Of a DNA stretch of 64,000 nucleotides, positions 48,525 to 58,751 are shown piece after piece. The stretch lies in the NCBI RefSeq assembly GCF_000768705.1, contig NZ_AVPJ01000003.1:62001-126000 (forward strand), written 5' to 3'. Below the pieces are notes generated by a model, which was given only the letters and a program-made list of their open reading frames with translations, searched no databases and was not told where the DNA came from. The DNA comes from Knoellia sinensis KCTC 19936 (GTDB lineage Bacteria > Actinomycetota > Actinomycetes > Actinomycetales > Dermatophilaceae). How positions within the stretch are numbered: position 1 is the first letter of the stretch; each line of letters begins with the position of its first letter. Position numbers and translations under genes: made by a program.

Positions 48525-48552
48525 TAAATGATAGTGATATCACCATGATTTA
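48525..48552 (-). promoter_or_regulatory. 28-base palindromic operator over the HTH/toxin operon promoter
   Basis: Outer arms TAAAT/ATTTA and a perfect centre GTGATATCAC; 24 of 28 positions are symmetric. On the minus strand TTGCTT and TATCAT, 18 bases apart, form the promoter, so the operator overlaps it. The A+T content is far above the surroundings. Confidence 0.7.
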
Positions 48553-48625
48553 AGCAACGGGCAGCGATCCGGTCGACATGCGGGACCGTCGGTACCGGCT
48601 CCTCTGCTCCACGGGAGGGTCACGC

Positions 48626-48697
48626 GGACCTGCAGTGGCGGCTTTGGCTCCTGGTCCTCAGCATGACGAGGTCAACGATCGCCGCCACTGCATGTCC
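48626..48697. repeat. 17-bp inverted repeat with 38-base loop
   Basis: GGACCTGCAGTGGCGGC pairs with GCCGCCACTGCATGTCC at 16 of 17 positions. Lies between the antitoxin promoter and the rplQ terminator; no gene is visible there. Confidence 0.5.
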
Positions 48698-48723
48698 GTG
48701 GGTCCACCCCCGGGGAATGCACG

Positions 48724-48758
48724 AGGGCCGCCCACCTCGCGATGAGGTGAGCGGCCCT
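48724..48758 (-). terminator. Terminator of the rpoA-rplQ operon
   Basis: AGGGCCGC and CACCTC (left) pair with GAGGTG and GCGGCCCT (right) around a 5-base loop, with one mismatched base pair. It starts ~26 bases after the rplQ stop on the minus strand. Confidence 0.75.
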
Positions 48759-48783
48759 TGTGCGTATGCCGTGTGGCGGCAGA

Positions 48784-49533
48784 TCAGGCGTCGTCGCCCT
48801 CGACCTGCTGCTTGGCCTCGCCACCGGCCGGCTCGAAGCCGGCAGCCTTGGCGTCGTCGGCCGAGGCGAACCAGAACTCGGCCTCGGTGATGTCGTACCA
48901 CTGCGAGCCCGGGACGTGGTACTTGCCCGAGTCCGAGTTGCCCTTGACCAGGTGACCCTCGGGAGCGGAGCCGTCCTCGTTGGAGGCGACGGCGCCCTTG
49001 GGCAGCTCGACGGCGGCCGCAGCCTCGGTGGCCGGAGCCTCCGTGGTGTCGGCCTCGACGACCTCGGTGGCCTCGGTCGCCGGAGCCTCGGCCTCAGCAG
49101 CCTTGGCCTTCTTGGCGTCCTTGGCGGCACGCTTGGTCGCGCCCTCGGCCTCCTTGACGGTGGCCTTCTTGGCGACGGGCTCGCGGACGAGCTCGATGAC
49201 CGCCATGGGGGCGTTGTCGCCCTTGCGGGGACCGATCTTCGTGATGCGGGTGTAGCCACCCTGGCGCTCGGCCATGTCGGGGGCGACCTCGACGAAGAGG
49301 CGGTGCACGACGCCCTTGTCACGAACGACCGTCATGACCCGGCGACGGGCGTGCAGGTCTCCGCGCTTGGCGAACGTGATGAGGCGCTCGGCGAGGGGGC
49401 GAAGGCGCTTGGCCTTGGACTCCGTCGTCGTGATCGAGTCGTGCTCGAACAGCGAGGTCACGAGGTTGGCCAGGATGAGCCGCTCGTGAGCCGGGCCGCC
49501 TCCGAGGCGGGGACCCTTGGTGGGCGTAGGCAT
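48784..49533 (-). CDS. rplQ: 50S ribosomal protein L17 with long C-terminal extension
   Basis: 249 residues against ~120 for typical L17. The core ([36 protein letters not shown]) ends near residue 120. A Lys/Ala/Glu-rich linker follows, and then a small globular module [26 protein letters not shown]...AKAAGF near residues 200-240. This terminal module is found in several actinobacterial proteins; its role is unknown. Confidence 0.95.
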   Translation of the reverse strand: MPTPTKGPRLGGGPAHERLILANLVTSLFEHDSITTTESKAKRLRPLAERLITFAKRGDLHARRRVMTVVRDKGVVHRLFVEVAPDMAERQGGYTRITKIGPRKGDNAPMAVIELVREPVAKKATVKEAEGATKRAAKDAKKAKAAEAEAPATEATEVVEADTTEAPATEAAAAVELPKGAVASNEDGSAPEGHLVKGNSDSGKYHVPGSQWYDITEAEFWFASADDAKAAGFEPAGGEAKQQVEGDDA

Positions 49534-49560
49534 GTCTTTACTCCTTGATGTGGGTCAGCG

Positions 49561-50601
49561 TCAGAGCTGCTCGTCCTCGGCGAACGACGCGTCCTCTGCG
49601 TCGTCGGCGTCGGAGAAGCTGAACTCGTCGTCGTAGGAAGAGATCTGGCTCGGGTCGAAGCCTGCGGGGCTGTCCTTGAGCGCCAGGCCCATGCCGTGCA
49701 GCTTGGCCTTGACCTCGTCGATGGACTTCTGACCGAAGTTGCGGATGTCGAGCAGGTCCGCCTCGCTGCGACCGACGAGCTCACCCACGGAGTGGATGCC
49801 CTCGCGCTTGAGGCAGTTGTAGGAACGCACCGTGAGGTCGAGGTCCTCGATCGGAAGGGCCAGGTCAGCGGCAAGCGCGGCGTCCGTCGGCGACGGGCCC
49901 ATGTCGATGCCCTCGGCCTCGACGTTGAGCTCACGGGCGAGGCCGAAGAGCTCGACGAGGGTCTTGCCGGCGGAGGCGAGCGCGTCACGCGGGGTGACGG
50001 CCTGCTTGGTCTCGACGTCGAGGACGAGGCTGTTGAAGTCGGTGCGCTGCTCGACTCGGGTCAGCTCGACCTTGTAGGTGACGTTGAGGACCGGGCTGTA
50101 GATGGAGTCGACCGGGATGCGGCCGATCTCCTGGTCACCGGACTTGTTCTGGGCGGCGGAGACGTAGCCGCGACCGCGCTCGACGGTCAGCTCCATCTCG
50201 ATGCTGCCCTTGTCGTTGAGCGTCGCGATGTGCAGGTCGGGGTTGATGACCTCGACACCGGCGGGCGGAGCGATGTCCGCGGCGGTGACGGCGCCAGCAC
50301 CCTGCTTGCGGAGGTACATGACCACGGGCTCGTCGTGCTCCGAGGAGACGACCAGGCCCTTGATGTTGAGGATGATCTCCGTGACGTCTTCCTTGACCCC
50401 GGGGATCGTGGAGAACTCGTGGAGCACGCCGTCGATGCGGATGCTCGTCACGGCCGCACCGGGGATGCTCGAGAGCAGGGTGCGACGGAGGCTGTTGCCG
50501 AGCGTGTAGCCGAAGCCAGGCTCCAGCGGCTCGATGACGAAACGGCTCCGGTTCTCGGAGATGACGTCCTCAGAGAGGAGTGGACGCTGTGCGATGAGCA
50601 C
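49561..50601 (-). CDS. rpoA: RNA polymerase alpha subunit
   Basis: 346 residues. N-terminal dimerisation domain ([31 protein letters not shown]) and C-terminal DNA-binding domain with [45 protein letters not shown]. Acidic C-terminal tail as in other actinobacteria. Lies 155 bases after rpsD and 27 before rplQ. Confidence 0.98.
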   Translation of the reverse strand: MLIAQRPLLSEDVISENRSRFVIEPLEPGFGYTLGNSLRRTLLSSIPGAAVTSIRIDGVLHEFSTIPGVKEDVTEIILNIKGLVVSSEHDEPVVMYLRKQGAGAVTAADIAPPAGVEVINPDLHIATLNDKGSIEMELTVERGRGYVSAAQNKSGDQEIGRIPVDSIYSPVLNVTYKVELTRVEQRTDFNSLVLDVETKQAVTPRDALASAGKTLVELFGLARELNVEAEGIDMGPSPTDAALAADLALPIEDLDLTVRSYNCLKREGIHSVGELVGRSEADLLDIRNFGQKSIDEVKAKLHGMGLALKDSPAGFDPSQISSYDDEFSFSDADDAEDASFAEDEQL

Positions 50602-50708
50602 GGTGATTTCCTTCCCACGGGCGACCGCTATATGACGCCTCGTGAAGACCGAGCCACAAGGGCTCGACAGCCCAGCTCACCTCTGTCTGTGACCTGGACA
50701 AACACTGT

Positions 50709-50745
50709 GGTATGCCGTGTGCGCAAGGCGCGCACACGGCATACC
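50709..50745. repeat. Hairpin formed by two inverted GTATGCCGT copies
   Basis: GGTATGCCGTGTGCGC and GCGCACACGGCATACC are exact complements separated by AAGGC, a 16-bp perfect stem. It lies between rpsD and rpoA, so it may attenuate or process the alpha-operon transcript. Confidence 0.85.
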
Positions 50746-50756
50746 AAAGCTGTGAA

Positions 50757-51365
50757 TCAGTTCTTCGAGTAGAACTCGACGATGAGCTGCTCGGTCAGGA
50801 TCGAGTCGATCTGCGCGCGAACGGGCAGCGAGTGGATCAGGATCTGCAGCGAACCCGGGACGACCTGCAGCCAGGCCGGGGTCGGGCGCTCGCCGTAGGT
50901 CTCACGCGCCACCTGGATCGGGAGCTTCTCCACCGACTGCTTGCGCACGGTGATGATGTCGTACTGCTCCACGCGGTAGGACGGAACGTCCACGCGCTTG
51001 CCGTTGACCTCGAAGTGACCGTGCGTCACGAGCTGACGAGCGGCACGACGGGTGCGGGCCAGGCCCGCGCGGTAGATGACGTTGTCGAGACGGGACTCGA
51101 GGATCGTCAGGATGTTCTCACCGGTCTTGCCGGGGCGGTTCGCCGCTTCCTTGTAGTAGCGGCGGAACTGCTTCTCCATGACGCCGTAGGTGAAGCGAGC
51201 CTTCTGCTTCTCCTGCAGCTGGGTGAGGTACTCCTTCTCCTGCATCCGGCGACGGCCGTGCTGGCCGGGCGGGAAGGGACGGAGGTCGAAGTTCTTGTCG
51301 CCGCCGACGAGGTCGACCTTGAGGCGACGCGACTTCTTGGTGATGGGGCCGGTGTAACGAGCCAT
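50757..51365 (-). CDS. rpsD: 30S ribosomal protein S4
   Basis: 202 residues, zinc-free type (no Cys cluster). ARYTGPITKKSRRLKVDLVGG at the start and the S4 RNA-binding fold with LDNVIYRAGLARTRRAARQLVTHGHFEVNGKRVDVPSY at ~95-135. Starts 32 bases after rpsK. Confidence 0.98.
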   Translation of the reverse strand: MARYTGPITKKSRRLKVDLVGGDKNFDLRPFPPGQHGRRRMQEKEYLTQLQEKQKARFTYGVMEKQFRRYYKEAANRPGKTGENILTILESRLDNVIYRAGLARTRRAARQLVTHGHFEVNGKRVDVPSYRVEQYDIITVRKQSVEKLPIQVARETYGERPTPAWLQVVPGSLQILIHSLPVRAQIDSILTEQLIVEFYSKN

Positions 51366-51397
51366 GTTTCTAGTTCTCTTTCCGTCTTCTCAGGCGC

Positions 51398-51802
51398 TCA
51401 GACGCGGCGGCGCTTGGGCGGGCGGACACCGTTGTGCGGCGAGGGCGTGACGTCCTGGATCGAGCCGACCTCGAGACCGGCAGCGGTCAGGGAGCGGATC
51501 GCGGTCTCGCGGCCGGAGCCGGGACCCTTGACGAAGACGTCGACCTTGCGCATGCCGTGGTCCATCGCGCGACGGGCAGCAGCCTCAGCGGCGGTCTGCG
51601 CGGCGAACGGGGTGGACTTGCGCGAGCCCTTGAAGCCGACCTGGCCGGCCGAGGCCCAGCTGATGACGGCACCGGTGGGGTCGGTGATCGAGATGATCGT
51701 GTTGTTGAACGTCGACTTGATGTGGGCCTGGCCCACGGCGATGTTCTTCTTCTCCTTGCGGCGCACCTTCTTGGCGCCGGCCAAACGGCCCTTGGGAGGC
51801 AT
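51398..51802 (-). CDS. rpsK: 30S ribosomal protein S11
   Basis: 134 residues. Conserved [35 protein letters not shown] and [17 protein letters not shown]. Its ATG overlaps the rpsM stop by one base (TAATG). Confidence 0.98.
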   Translation of the reverse strand: MPPKGRLAGAKKVRRKEKKNIAVGQAHIKSTFNNTIISITDPTGAVISWASAGQVGFKGSRKSTPFAAQTAAEAAARRAMDHGMRKVDVFVKGPGSGRETAIRSLTAAGLEVGSIQDVTPSPHNGVRPPKRRRV

Positions 51803-52179
51803 TACTTACCAACCTTCTTCTTGCCGGCGACAGTGCGCTTCGGGCCCTTGCGGGTGCGCGCATTGGTCTTGGTCCGCTGACCGCGGACGGGGAGGCCGCG
51901 ACGGTGGCGCAGGCCCTCGTACGAACCGATCTCGACCTTGCGGCGGATGTCGGCCTGGACCTCACGGCGGAGGTCACCCTCGACCTTGAGGTTCTCGTCG
52001 ATCCAGTCACGCAGGGCGACGAGGTCGGCCTCGGTGAGGTCCTTGACGCGGGTGCTGGCGTCGACGCCGGTGGCGGCGAGAGCCTTCTGCGAGCTGGAGC
52101 GGCCCACACCGAAGATGTAGGTCAGTGCGATCTCGACGCGCTTCTCACGCGGCAGATCGACTCCTTGGAGACGTGCCAT
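51802..52179 (-). CDS. rpsM: 30S ribosomal protein S13
   Basis: 125 residues. [27 protein letters not shown] at the start and [25 protein letters not shown] near the end. Start at 52179 rather than 52236 matches the conserved N terminus. A 222-base gap with a CCTCGGCC/GGGCCGAGG hairpin separates it from rpmJ. Confidence 0.98.
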   Translation of the reverse strand: MARLQGVDLPREKRVEIALTYIFGVGRSSSQKALAATGVDASTRVKDLTEADLVALRDWIDENLKVEGDLRREVQADIRRKVEIGSYEGLRHRRGLPVRGQRTKTNARTRKGPKRTVAGKKKVGK

Positions 52180-52401
52180 CTTGTGATGGTTCCTGTTCTG
52201 TGTTCCGGAGGTCTGGTGCAGTCGCCGGTCCGGCATTCGTGTCCGGTCCTCGGCCTCCGGGCCGAGGGTGACGTCCCTTGCTCACCTCTTCAGGTGACGA
52301 CCAAGGGGGTCGGGCGCTGCGTTCTCAACATTCACTTGTGCGTGTGCTCGAAGCTGTGGCTTCGTGCAGGGTCCTCGCCGGGGCGGGGATGGGTTCTGTG
52401 A

Positions 52402-52515
52402 TCAGCCCTGGCGCTGCTTGTGGCGCGGGTTCTCGCAGATGACCATGACCCGACCGTTGCGGCGGATCACCTTGCACTTGTCACAGATCTTCTTGACGCT
52501 CGGCTGAACCTTCAT
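52402..52515 (-). CDS. rpmJ: 50S ribosomal protein L36
   Basis: 37 residues, read directly from the sequence: [20 protein letters not shown] to KQRQG. Three cysteines and a His (CDKC...C...H) form the zinc-binding type of L36. It lies between infA and rpsM, its usual place. Confidence 0.97.
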   Translation of the reverse strand: MKVQPSVKKICDKCKVIRRNGRVMVICENPRHKQRQG

Positions 52516-52609
52516 TGCCTCTGCTGTCTTGTCGATCCTCCCGACACGGCGGAAGCCGAGCGGGTCGTTCTGGGTGTTGCGGGTGCTACTGCGTGCGGGA
52601 TGACCCCGG

Positions 52610-52831
52610 TCAGCGGTAGCGGAAGACGATGCGGCCTCGGGTCAGGTCGTAGGGGCTGAGCTCCACCACCACGCGGTCCTCGGGGAGGATCCGGATGTAG
52701 TGCTGGCGCATCTTGCCCGAGATGTGGGCGAGCACCTTGTGCCCGTTGGTGAGCTCCACGCGGAACATCGCGTTGGGGAGCGCCTCAACGATGGTGCCCT
52801 CGATCTCGATGACGCCGTCCTTCTTGGCCAT
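52610..52831 (-). CDS. infA: Translation initiation factor IF-1
   Basis: 73 residues, an S1-like OB fold: [25 protein letters not shown] and [33 protein letters not shown]. Very highly conserved. Start preceded by GAGAGGGT. Begins the alpha operon here, since the usual upstream gene map is ~10 kb away. Confidence 0.98.
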   Translation of the reverse strand: MAKKDGVIEIEGTIVEALPNAMFRVELTNGHKVLAHISGKMRQHYIRILPEDRVVVELSPYDLTRGRIVFRYR

Positions 52832-52936
52832 ACCCTCTCAATCCGTTGCTGGCCCCACCCTGGGTGCGGCCGGAGGCCACCAGTGAAACCATGGGAATGT
52901 GGCCGCGCATGCGTGAGCACACGAGACCGACGCTCC

Positions 52937-52942
52937 ATCCTA
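52937..52942 (-). promoter_or_regulatory. Candidate -10 box of the infA operon
   Basis: TAGGAT on the minus strand, giving a ~100-base leader before infA. No good -35 is seen. A GTATGCCGT copy lies ~30 bases upstream of it. Confidence 0.35.
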
Positions 52943-53004
52943 CGGGAGGGTGCGCTGAGCACGAAATCGACCGTATGCCGTCCGCCCACCTCCCACTCCC
53001 GCTC

Positions 53005-53066
53005 CGACTTTGTGCCCGATTGGGACGGCGAGCGCCAGCGAGTTGTCCCAATCGGGCACAAAGTCG
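53005..53066. repeat. Perfect 22-bp inverted repeat between divergent infA and VapBC-type operons
   Basis: CGACTTTGTGCCCGATTGGGAC pattern (53005-53026) and its exact complement (53045-53066) with an 18-base loop. It lies between divergent promoters, where a terminator is not needed, and shares GACTTTGT with the AGTAGACAAAGTCCCG family. Confidence 0.7.
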
Positions 53067-53115
53067 CATCGCATCGTCAGCGCGAAAGATGCATATGCGC
53101 AGGTGCATGTGCAGG

Positions 53116-53121
53116 TATTCT
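53116..53121 (+). promoter_or_regulatory. -10 box of a leaderless promoter for the second VapBC-type pair
   Basis: TATTCT ends six bases before the ATG. Several TGCA motifs upstream, similar to those before the ArsR gene at 32476. Confidence 0.55.
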
Positions 53122-53127
53122 GGATGC

Positions 53128-53400
53128 ATGAGCGCGCTCGAACGTCGGCTCCACATCCTGTTGGACGAGGCCCGCTACGCCCGGCTCGAGGCCGAGGCCA
53201 AGGAGCGGGGTTCCTCCGTTGCGTCCGTCGTCCGGTTGGCGATCGACCACCACTTCGACGAGGAGCGCGATCAGGCCCGCCGCGCGGAGGCCGCCCGCAA
53301 GCTCCTGTCGTATCCCCCTGACGAGGGGCCGGCCGAGACGTGGGACGAGATGCTGGCCATCCAGGAAGCCGAGATCGCTCGGATGGCCGGCGACGCATGA
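53128..53400 (+). CDS. Ribbon-helix-helix antitoxin
   Basis: 90 residues. CopG-like N terminus (ERRLHILLDEARYARLEAEAKERGSSVASVVRLAI) and a helical acidic end that would bind the toxin. The long ORF upstream of this ATG crosses the inverted repeat and promoter and is not used. ATGA overlap with the PIN gene. Confidence 0.85.
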   Translation: MSALERRLHILLDEARYARLEAEAKERGSSVASVVRLAIDHHFDEERDQARRAEAARKLLSYPPDEGPAETWDEMLAIQEAEIARMAGDA

Positions 53401-53810
53401 CCCCGCTCTTCCTCGACACCTCCGTGGTGCTGGACGCACTCGGGGCGGTAGGCCCGCTGCGCGACGCGAGTCGGCACGTCATGGACCACGCCCAATCCGG
53501 GCGCGTGCGACTTCACCTGGCAGCGGAGTCTGTCCAGGAAGTGCTGTTCCACCGCATGCGGAGGGTCGACCGACCCCTCGCACTGGAACAGACGGAGGTC
53601 ATCCGCGCCCTCTGCGTCGTGCACCGTCTCGACGATGTCGTCATCGATCGCGCGATGGACCTGGTCGCATCCACGAGGGCGCGGGGACGCGAGGCCTTCA
53701 TTGCCGCGACCGCCTTGGAGGCGGGGTTCGACACGGTCGTCACGACCGACGAGCGTTTCGTCGCCGTTCCCGGACTCCGCCCGCTACACCCGCGAGACGT
53801 CGCCACCTGA
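53397..53810 (+). CDS. vapC: PIN-domain toxin (VapC type)
   Basis: 137 residues. Asp in LFLDTSVVLDAL (~7), Glu in AAESVQEVLF (~47), then GREAFIAATALEAGFDTVVTTDERF; the position normally holding the third Asp (D-A-x-x-A-A) is Glu here (R-E-A-F-I-A-A). An acidic site is still kept. Partner of the RHH antitoxin. Unrelated in detail to the VapC at 13077. Confidence 0.85.
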   Translation: MTPLFLDTSVVLDALGAVGPLRDASRHVMDHAQSGRVRLHLAAESVQEVLFHRMRRVDRPLALEQTEVIRALCVVHRLDDVVIDRAMDLVASTRARGREAFIAATALEAGFDTVVTTDERFVAVPGLRPLHPRDVAT

Positions 53811-53834
53811 GCGCACGCACAGCCTCGCTGGCGA

Positions 53835-54044
53835 CTAGTGCGTGGGCTCGCCGTCCTCTCGAGGCTTGGACTTCTCCCAGTAGGACGTCGCGGCGATGGG
53901 CCCGACGAGCGGTGACAGGATCAGCACGAGCCAACGCTGGTGGTGGCCTTCAATCACGTCGGCCCTCTCCAACGTGATGAGCGACATCACGGTGAACACC
54001 ACCGCCAGAGCGCCCACCACACCCGCCATGAGGACACGCACCAC
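53835..54044 (-). CDS. Small membrane protein
   Basis: 69 residues with two membrane helices (~5-24 and ~38-55) and a hydrophilic tail. The second part, LILSPLVGPIAATSYW, resembles the PLDc_N membrane module. Function unknown; stands alone. Confidence 0.6.
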   Translation of the reverse strand: MVRVLMAGVVGALAVVFTVMSLITLERADVIEGHHQRWLVLILSPLVGPIAATSYWEKSKPREDGEPTH

Positions 54045-54216
54045 TGGATCCTTCCCCCCGAGCGTTCAGTCCCGACACAGGCGAGACTACCGACGACCTC
54101 ACGACGAGGTCACAGGGTTGGCCACGACTGCTCCACCGCCGCGCGACCAAAGTCGTAGGCCCTCCGCTCCCCCGGGTTGACGCCGACACCGAGCCGACGT
54201 TGCGAGACTGTGCGCC

Positions 54217-55470
54217 ATGACCGTTCGCATCGCCGCCGTCGGAAACCCCGGCAACCCCGCCCATCAAGAGGCCCTCGGCCGGGCACGCTCCCTTTCACAG
54301 GGCACGGCCCCCGACCTCGAGTGGTGGCCGCTGACCTTGGCCGAGGCCGACGAGCAGCGCCTTCTGGCCTTCGACGGTGTCTGGTTCATGGCGTGGCCCG
54401 AGTCCGCTGACGCCGAGCCGGTGCGCCGCGCCGGCTGGGCCGTCCAGCACCAGGGCATCCCCGTCGTCGTTTCCCCGACCGAGCCGCCCGGGTGGTTCGT
54501 CGGGCAGGGACGGGCGCGGGCGGCATACCGAATCCGTGGTGAGGCCGAGCGGCAGCGCATCGCGGCACTCGAGGAGGGCGAGCGCGAGCCGCGGACCTAT
54601 GTCCACCAGATGCGCGGGCCTCGCTACCGCTGGTGGCGCCCGCTCCTCGCGCTCGCCGTCGCCATGGTCGTCATGTTGGTCGCGGTCGTGGTGACGATCG
54701 TGCCCCTCGGTCTGTTCGGGGATGTCGATGTCGAGAACCTCGACGCCTTCGTCCTCGACCCGCTGGGGATGCTCTCCAACAACCTGCTGCTCGCATCCCT
54801 CATCCCCGCAACCCTCATCGGCCTGTGGGTCGGGTTCCGACGCAGCCCGTGGCGGGTGTTCTCGGTGGAGGGGCGCATGCGATGGGGATGGCTGGGCTGG
54901 TGCCTCCTGGTCGTGACCCCGTTGTGGCTGGTCTATCTCGCGGTGACGTGGTTCGTCTTCGAGCAGGGGGTGCTCGACCGTCCCGAGCACTGGGTCGCCC
55001 TGCTCGTCATCACCCTCCTGACCACGCCGCTCCAAGCGGCTGGTGAGGAAGTGGCGTTCCGCGGCGGCCTCGTGCAGGGCGTCGGCGCGTGGTTCCGCTC
55101 GCCGATGCTCGGTCTGATCGTGACCATGGTGCTCTCGACTGCTCTGTTCGCAGCGGCGCACGGATCGGCGGACCCGTGGATCATCATCGAGCTCGGGTCG
55201 TTCGCCGTGGCCGGGTGCTGGCTCGCCTGGCGCACCGGCGGGCTTGAGGCCGCCATCGCCCTGCACGTCGTCAACAACCTGCTCATCATGGGGTCAGGGC
55301 TGCTGCTGGGCGGGCTCGAGGAGTCGTTCGTCGACGGCGCGAGCGCGGGGTCGCCGGTGTCCGCCGGCATGAACGTCGTGGCGACGGCCACCGTGACGGC
55401 GGCGATGCTGTGGCTGGCCCGACGTCGAGGGATCGCACCCGCCGGCTGGCGCACCCCCGCCCTCGGCTGA
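54217..55470 (+). CDS. CPBP-family intramembrane protease with an extra N-terminal domain
   Basis: 417 residues. The C-terminal half (~145-415) has about eight membrane helices and the CPBP motifs AAGEEVAFRGGLVQ (EExxxR), FAAAHG and ALHVVNNLL, so a glutamic-type CAAX-like protease is expected. The first ~110 residues (VRIAAVGNPGNPAHQEALGRA...GIPVVVSPTE) look like a Rossmann-type soluble domain that I do not recognise as a usual partner. GAGACT lies 7 bases before the ATG. Confidence 0.82.
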   Translation: MTVRIAAVGNPGNPAHQEALGRARSLSQGTAPDLEWWPLTLAEADEQRLLAFDGVWFMAWPESADAEPVRRAGWAVQHQGIPVVVSPTEPPGWFVGQGRARAAYRIRGEAERQRIAALEEGEREPRTYVHQMRGPRYRWWRPLLALAVAMVVMLVAVVVTIVPLGLFGDVDVENLDAFVLDPLGMLSNNLLLASLIPATLIGLWVGFRRSPWRVFSVEGRMRWGWLGWCLLVVTPLWLVYLAVTWFVFEQGVLDRPEHWVALLVITLLTTPLQAAGEEVAFRGGLVQGVGAWFRSPMLGLIVTMVLSTALFAAAHGSADPWIIIELGSFAVAGCWLAWRTGGLEAAIALHVVNNLLIMGSGLLLGGLEESFVDGASAGSPVSAGMNVVATATVTAAMLWLARRRGIAPAGWRTPALG

Positions 55471-55473
55471 ACG

Positions 55474-55551
55474 TCCGACTGATTGCCCCGCGTTGCACGG
55501 CGAGCGCAGCGAGCGCGTGCAGTGTCGGGCAGTGTCGGGCAATCAGTCGGA
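55474..55551. terminator. Inverted repeat between CPBP gene and meaB, with a 10-base tandem duplication
   Basis: TCCGACTGATTGCCC (55474-55488) and GGGCAATCAGTCGGA (55537-55551) are exact complements; the right arm overlaps the meaB stop. AGTGTCGGGC is repeated in tandem at 55521-55540 just inside the right arm. Confidence 0.55.
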
Positions 55552-56516
55552 GGAGCCCAGGAAGAGGTCGAGGATCTGGGCTGCCGCATCGACGGCGCTC
55601 AGCTCGCCGGAGCGCACCGCCGCCTCGATCTGCGCGCGCCGTTCCTTGACGGCCGGTGTCGAGCGAACGGCCTCCTCGAGGTGCGACTCGACGAGCGCCC
55701 ACATCCAGTCCTGCTGCTGCTGTGCCCGCCGGGCGTCGAGCGAGCCCTCCGACTCGAGGTGCGCCCGGTGCTCCAGCACGGCCGCCCACACCTCGTCGAG
55801 TCCCGCACCGGTCTGCGCAGAGCAGGTCAGGACTGGCGGGCGTCGCACATCGGCGCCGGGGAGCATGAGCCGCATCGCGGCAGTGAGGTCCTTGGCCGCG
55901 GCCTTCGCCGGGACCTCCCCATCGCCGTCGGCCTTGTTGACGGCGATGACGTCGGCGAGCTCAAGGATGCCGCGTTTGATGCCCTGGAGCTGGTCGCCGG
56001 ACCGCGCCAGGGTCAGCAGCAGGAACGTGTCGACCATCTCGGAGACGGCGATCTCGTTCTGCCCGACACCGACGGTCTCGACGATGACGACGTCGTATCC
56101 CGCCGCCTCGAGGACGAGCATCGACTCGCGCGTTGCCCGCGCCACTCCCCCGAGGTGGCGTCCACTCGGGCTCGGGCGCACGAAGGCCTGGTCGCTCGCG
56201 CTGAGCTCGGCCATACGCGTGCGGTCACCGAGGATCGACCCACCGGTGCGCCGCGAGCTCGGGTCGACGGCGACCACCGCAACCTTGTGTCCCGCCTCGA
56301 TGAGGCGCAGACCCAAGGCGTTCGTGAACGTCGACTTCCCGGCTCCCGGCACACCCGAGATGCCCACCCGCACAGCCGAACCCGTGTATGCCGTGAGCTC
56401 GGTCAGCAGGACCCGTGCCCTCTCGCGGTGGTCGGGTCGGGAGGACTCGACCAGCGTGATCGCTCGGGCGATGGCGGCGCGGTTGCCCGCGCGGATGCCG
56501 TCGAAGAGCTCGTCGG

Positions 56517-56520
<4 letters not shown>
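55543..56520 (-). CDS. meaB: Methylmalonyl-CoA mutase-associated GTPase MeaB
   Basis: 325 residues. G1 [12 protein letters not shown] (56-64), then [38 protein letters not shown] and the NKADGD base-recognition motif. Protects and reloads the B12-dependent mutase. Overlaps mutB by 4 bases, third gene of the operon. Confidence 0.96.

Positions 56521-58747
<2,227 letters not shown>

Positions 58748-58751
<4 letters not shown>

Noticed and set aside
52846-53127. Extended start of the second antitoxin ORF
   Set aside because: The added residues cross the inverted repeat and the promoter; the leaderless start at 53128 fits better.
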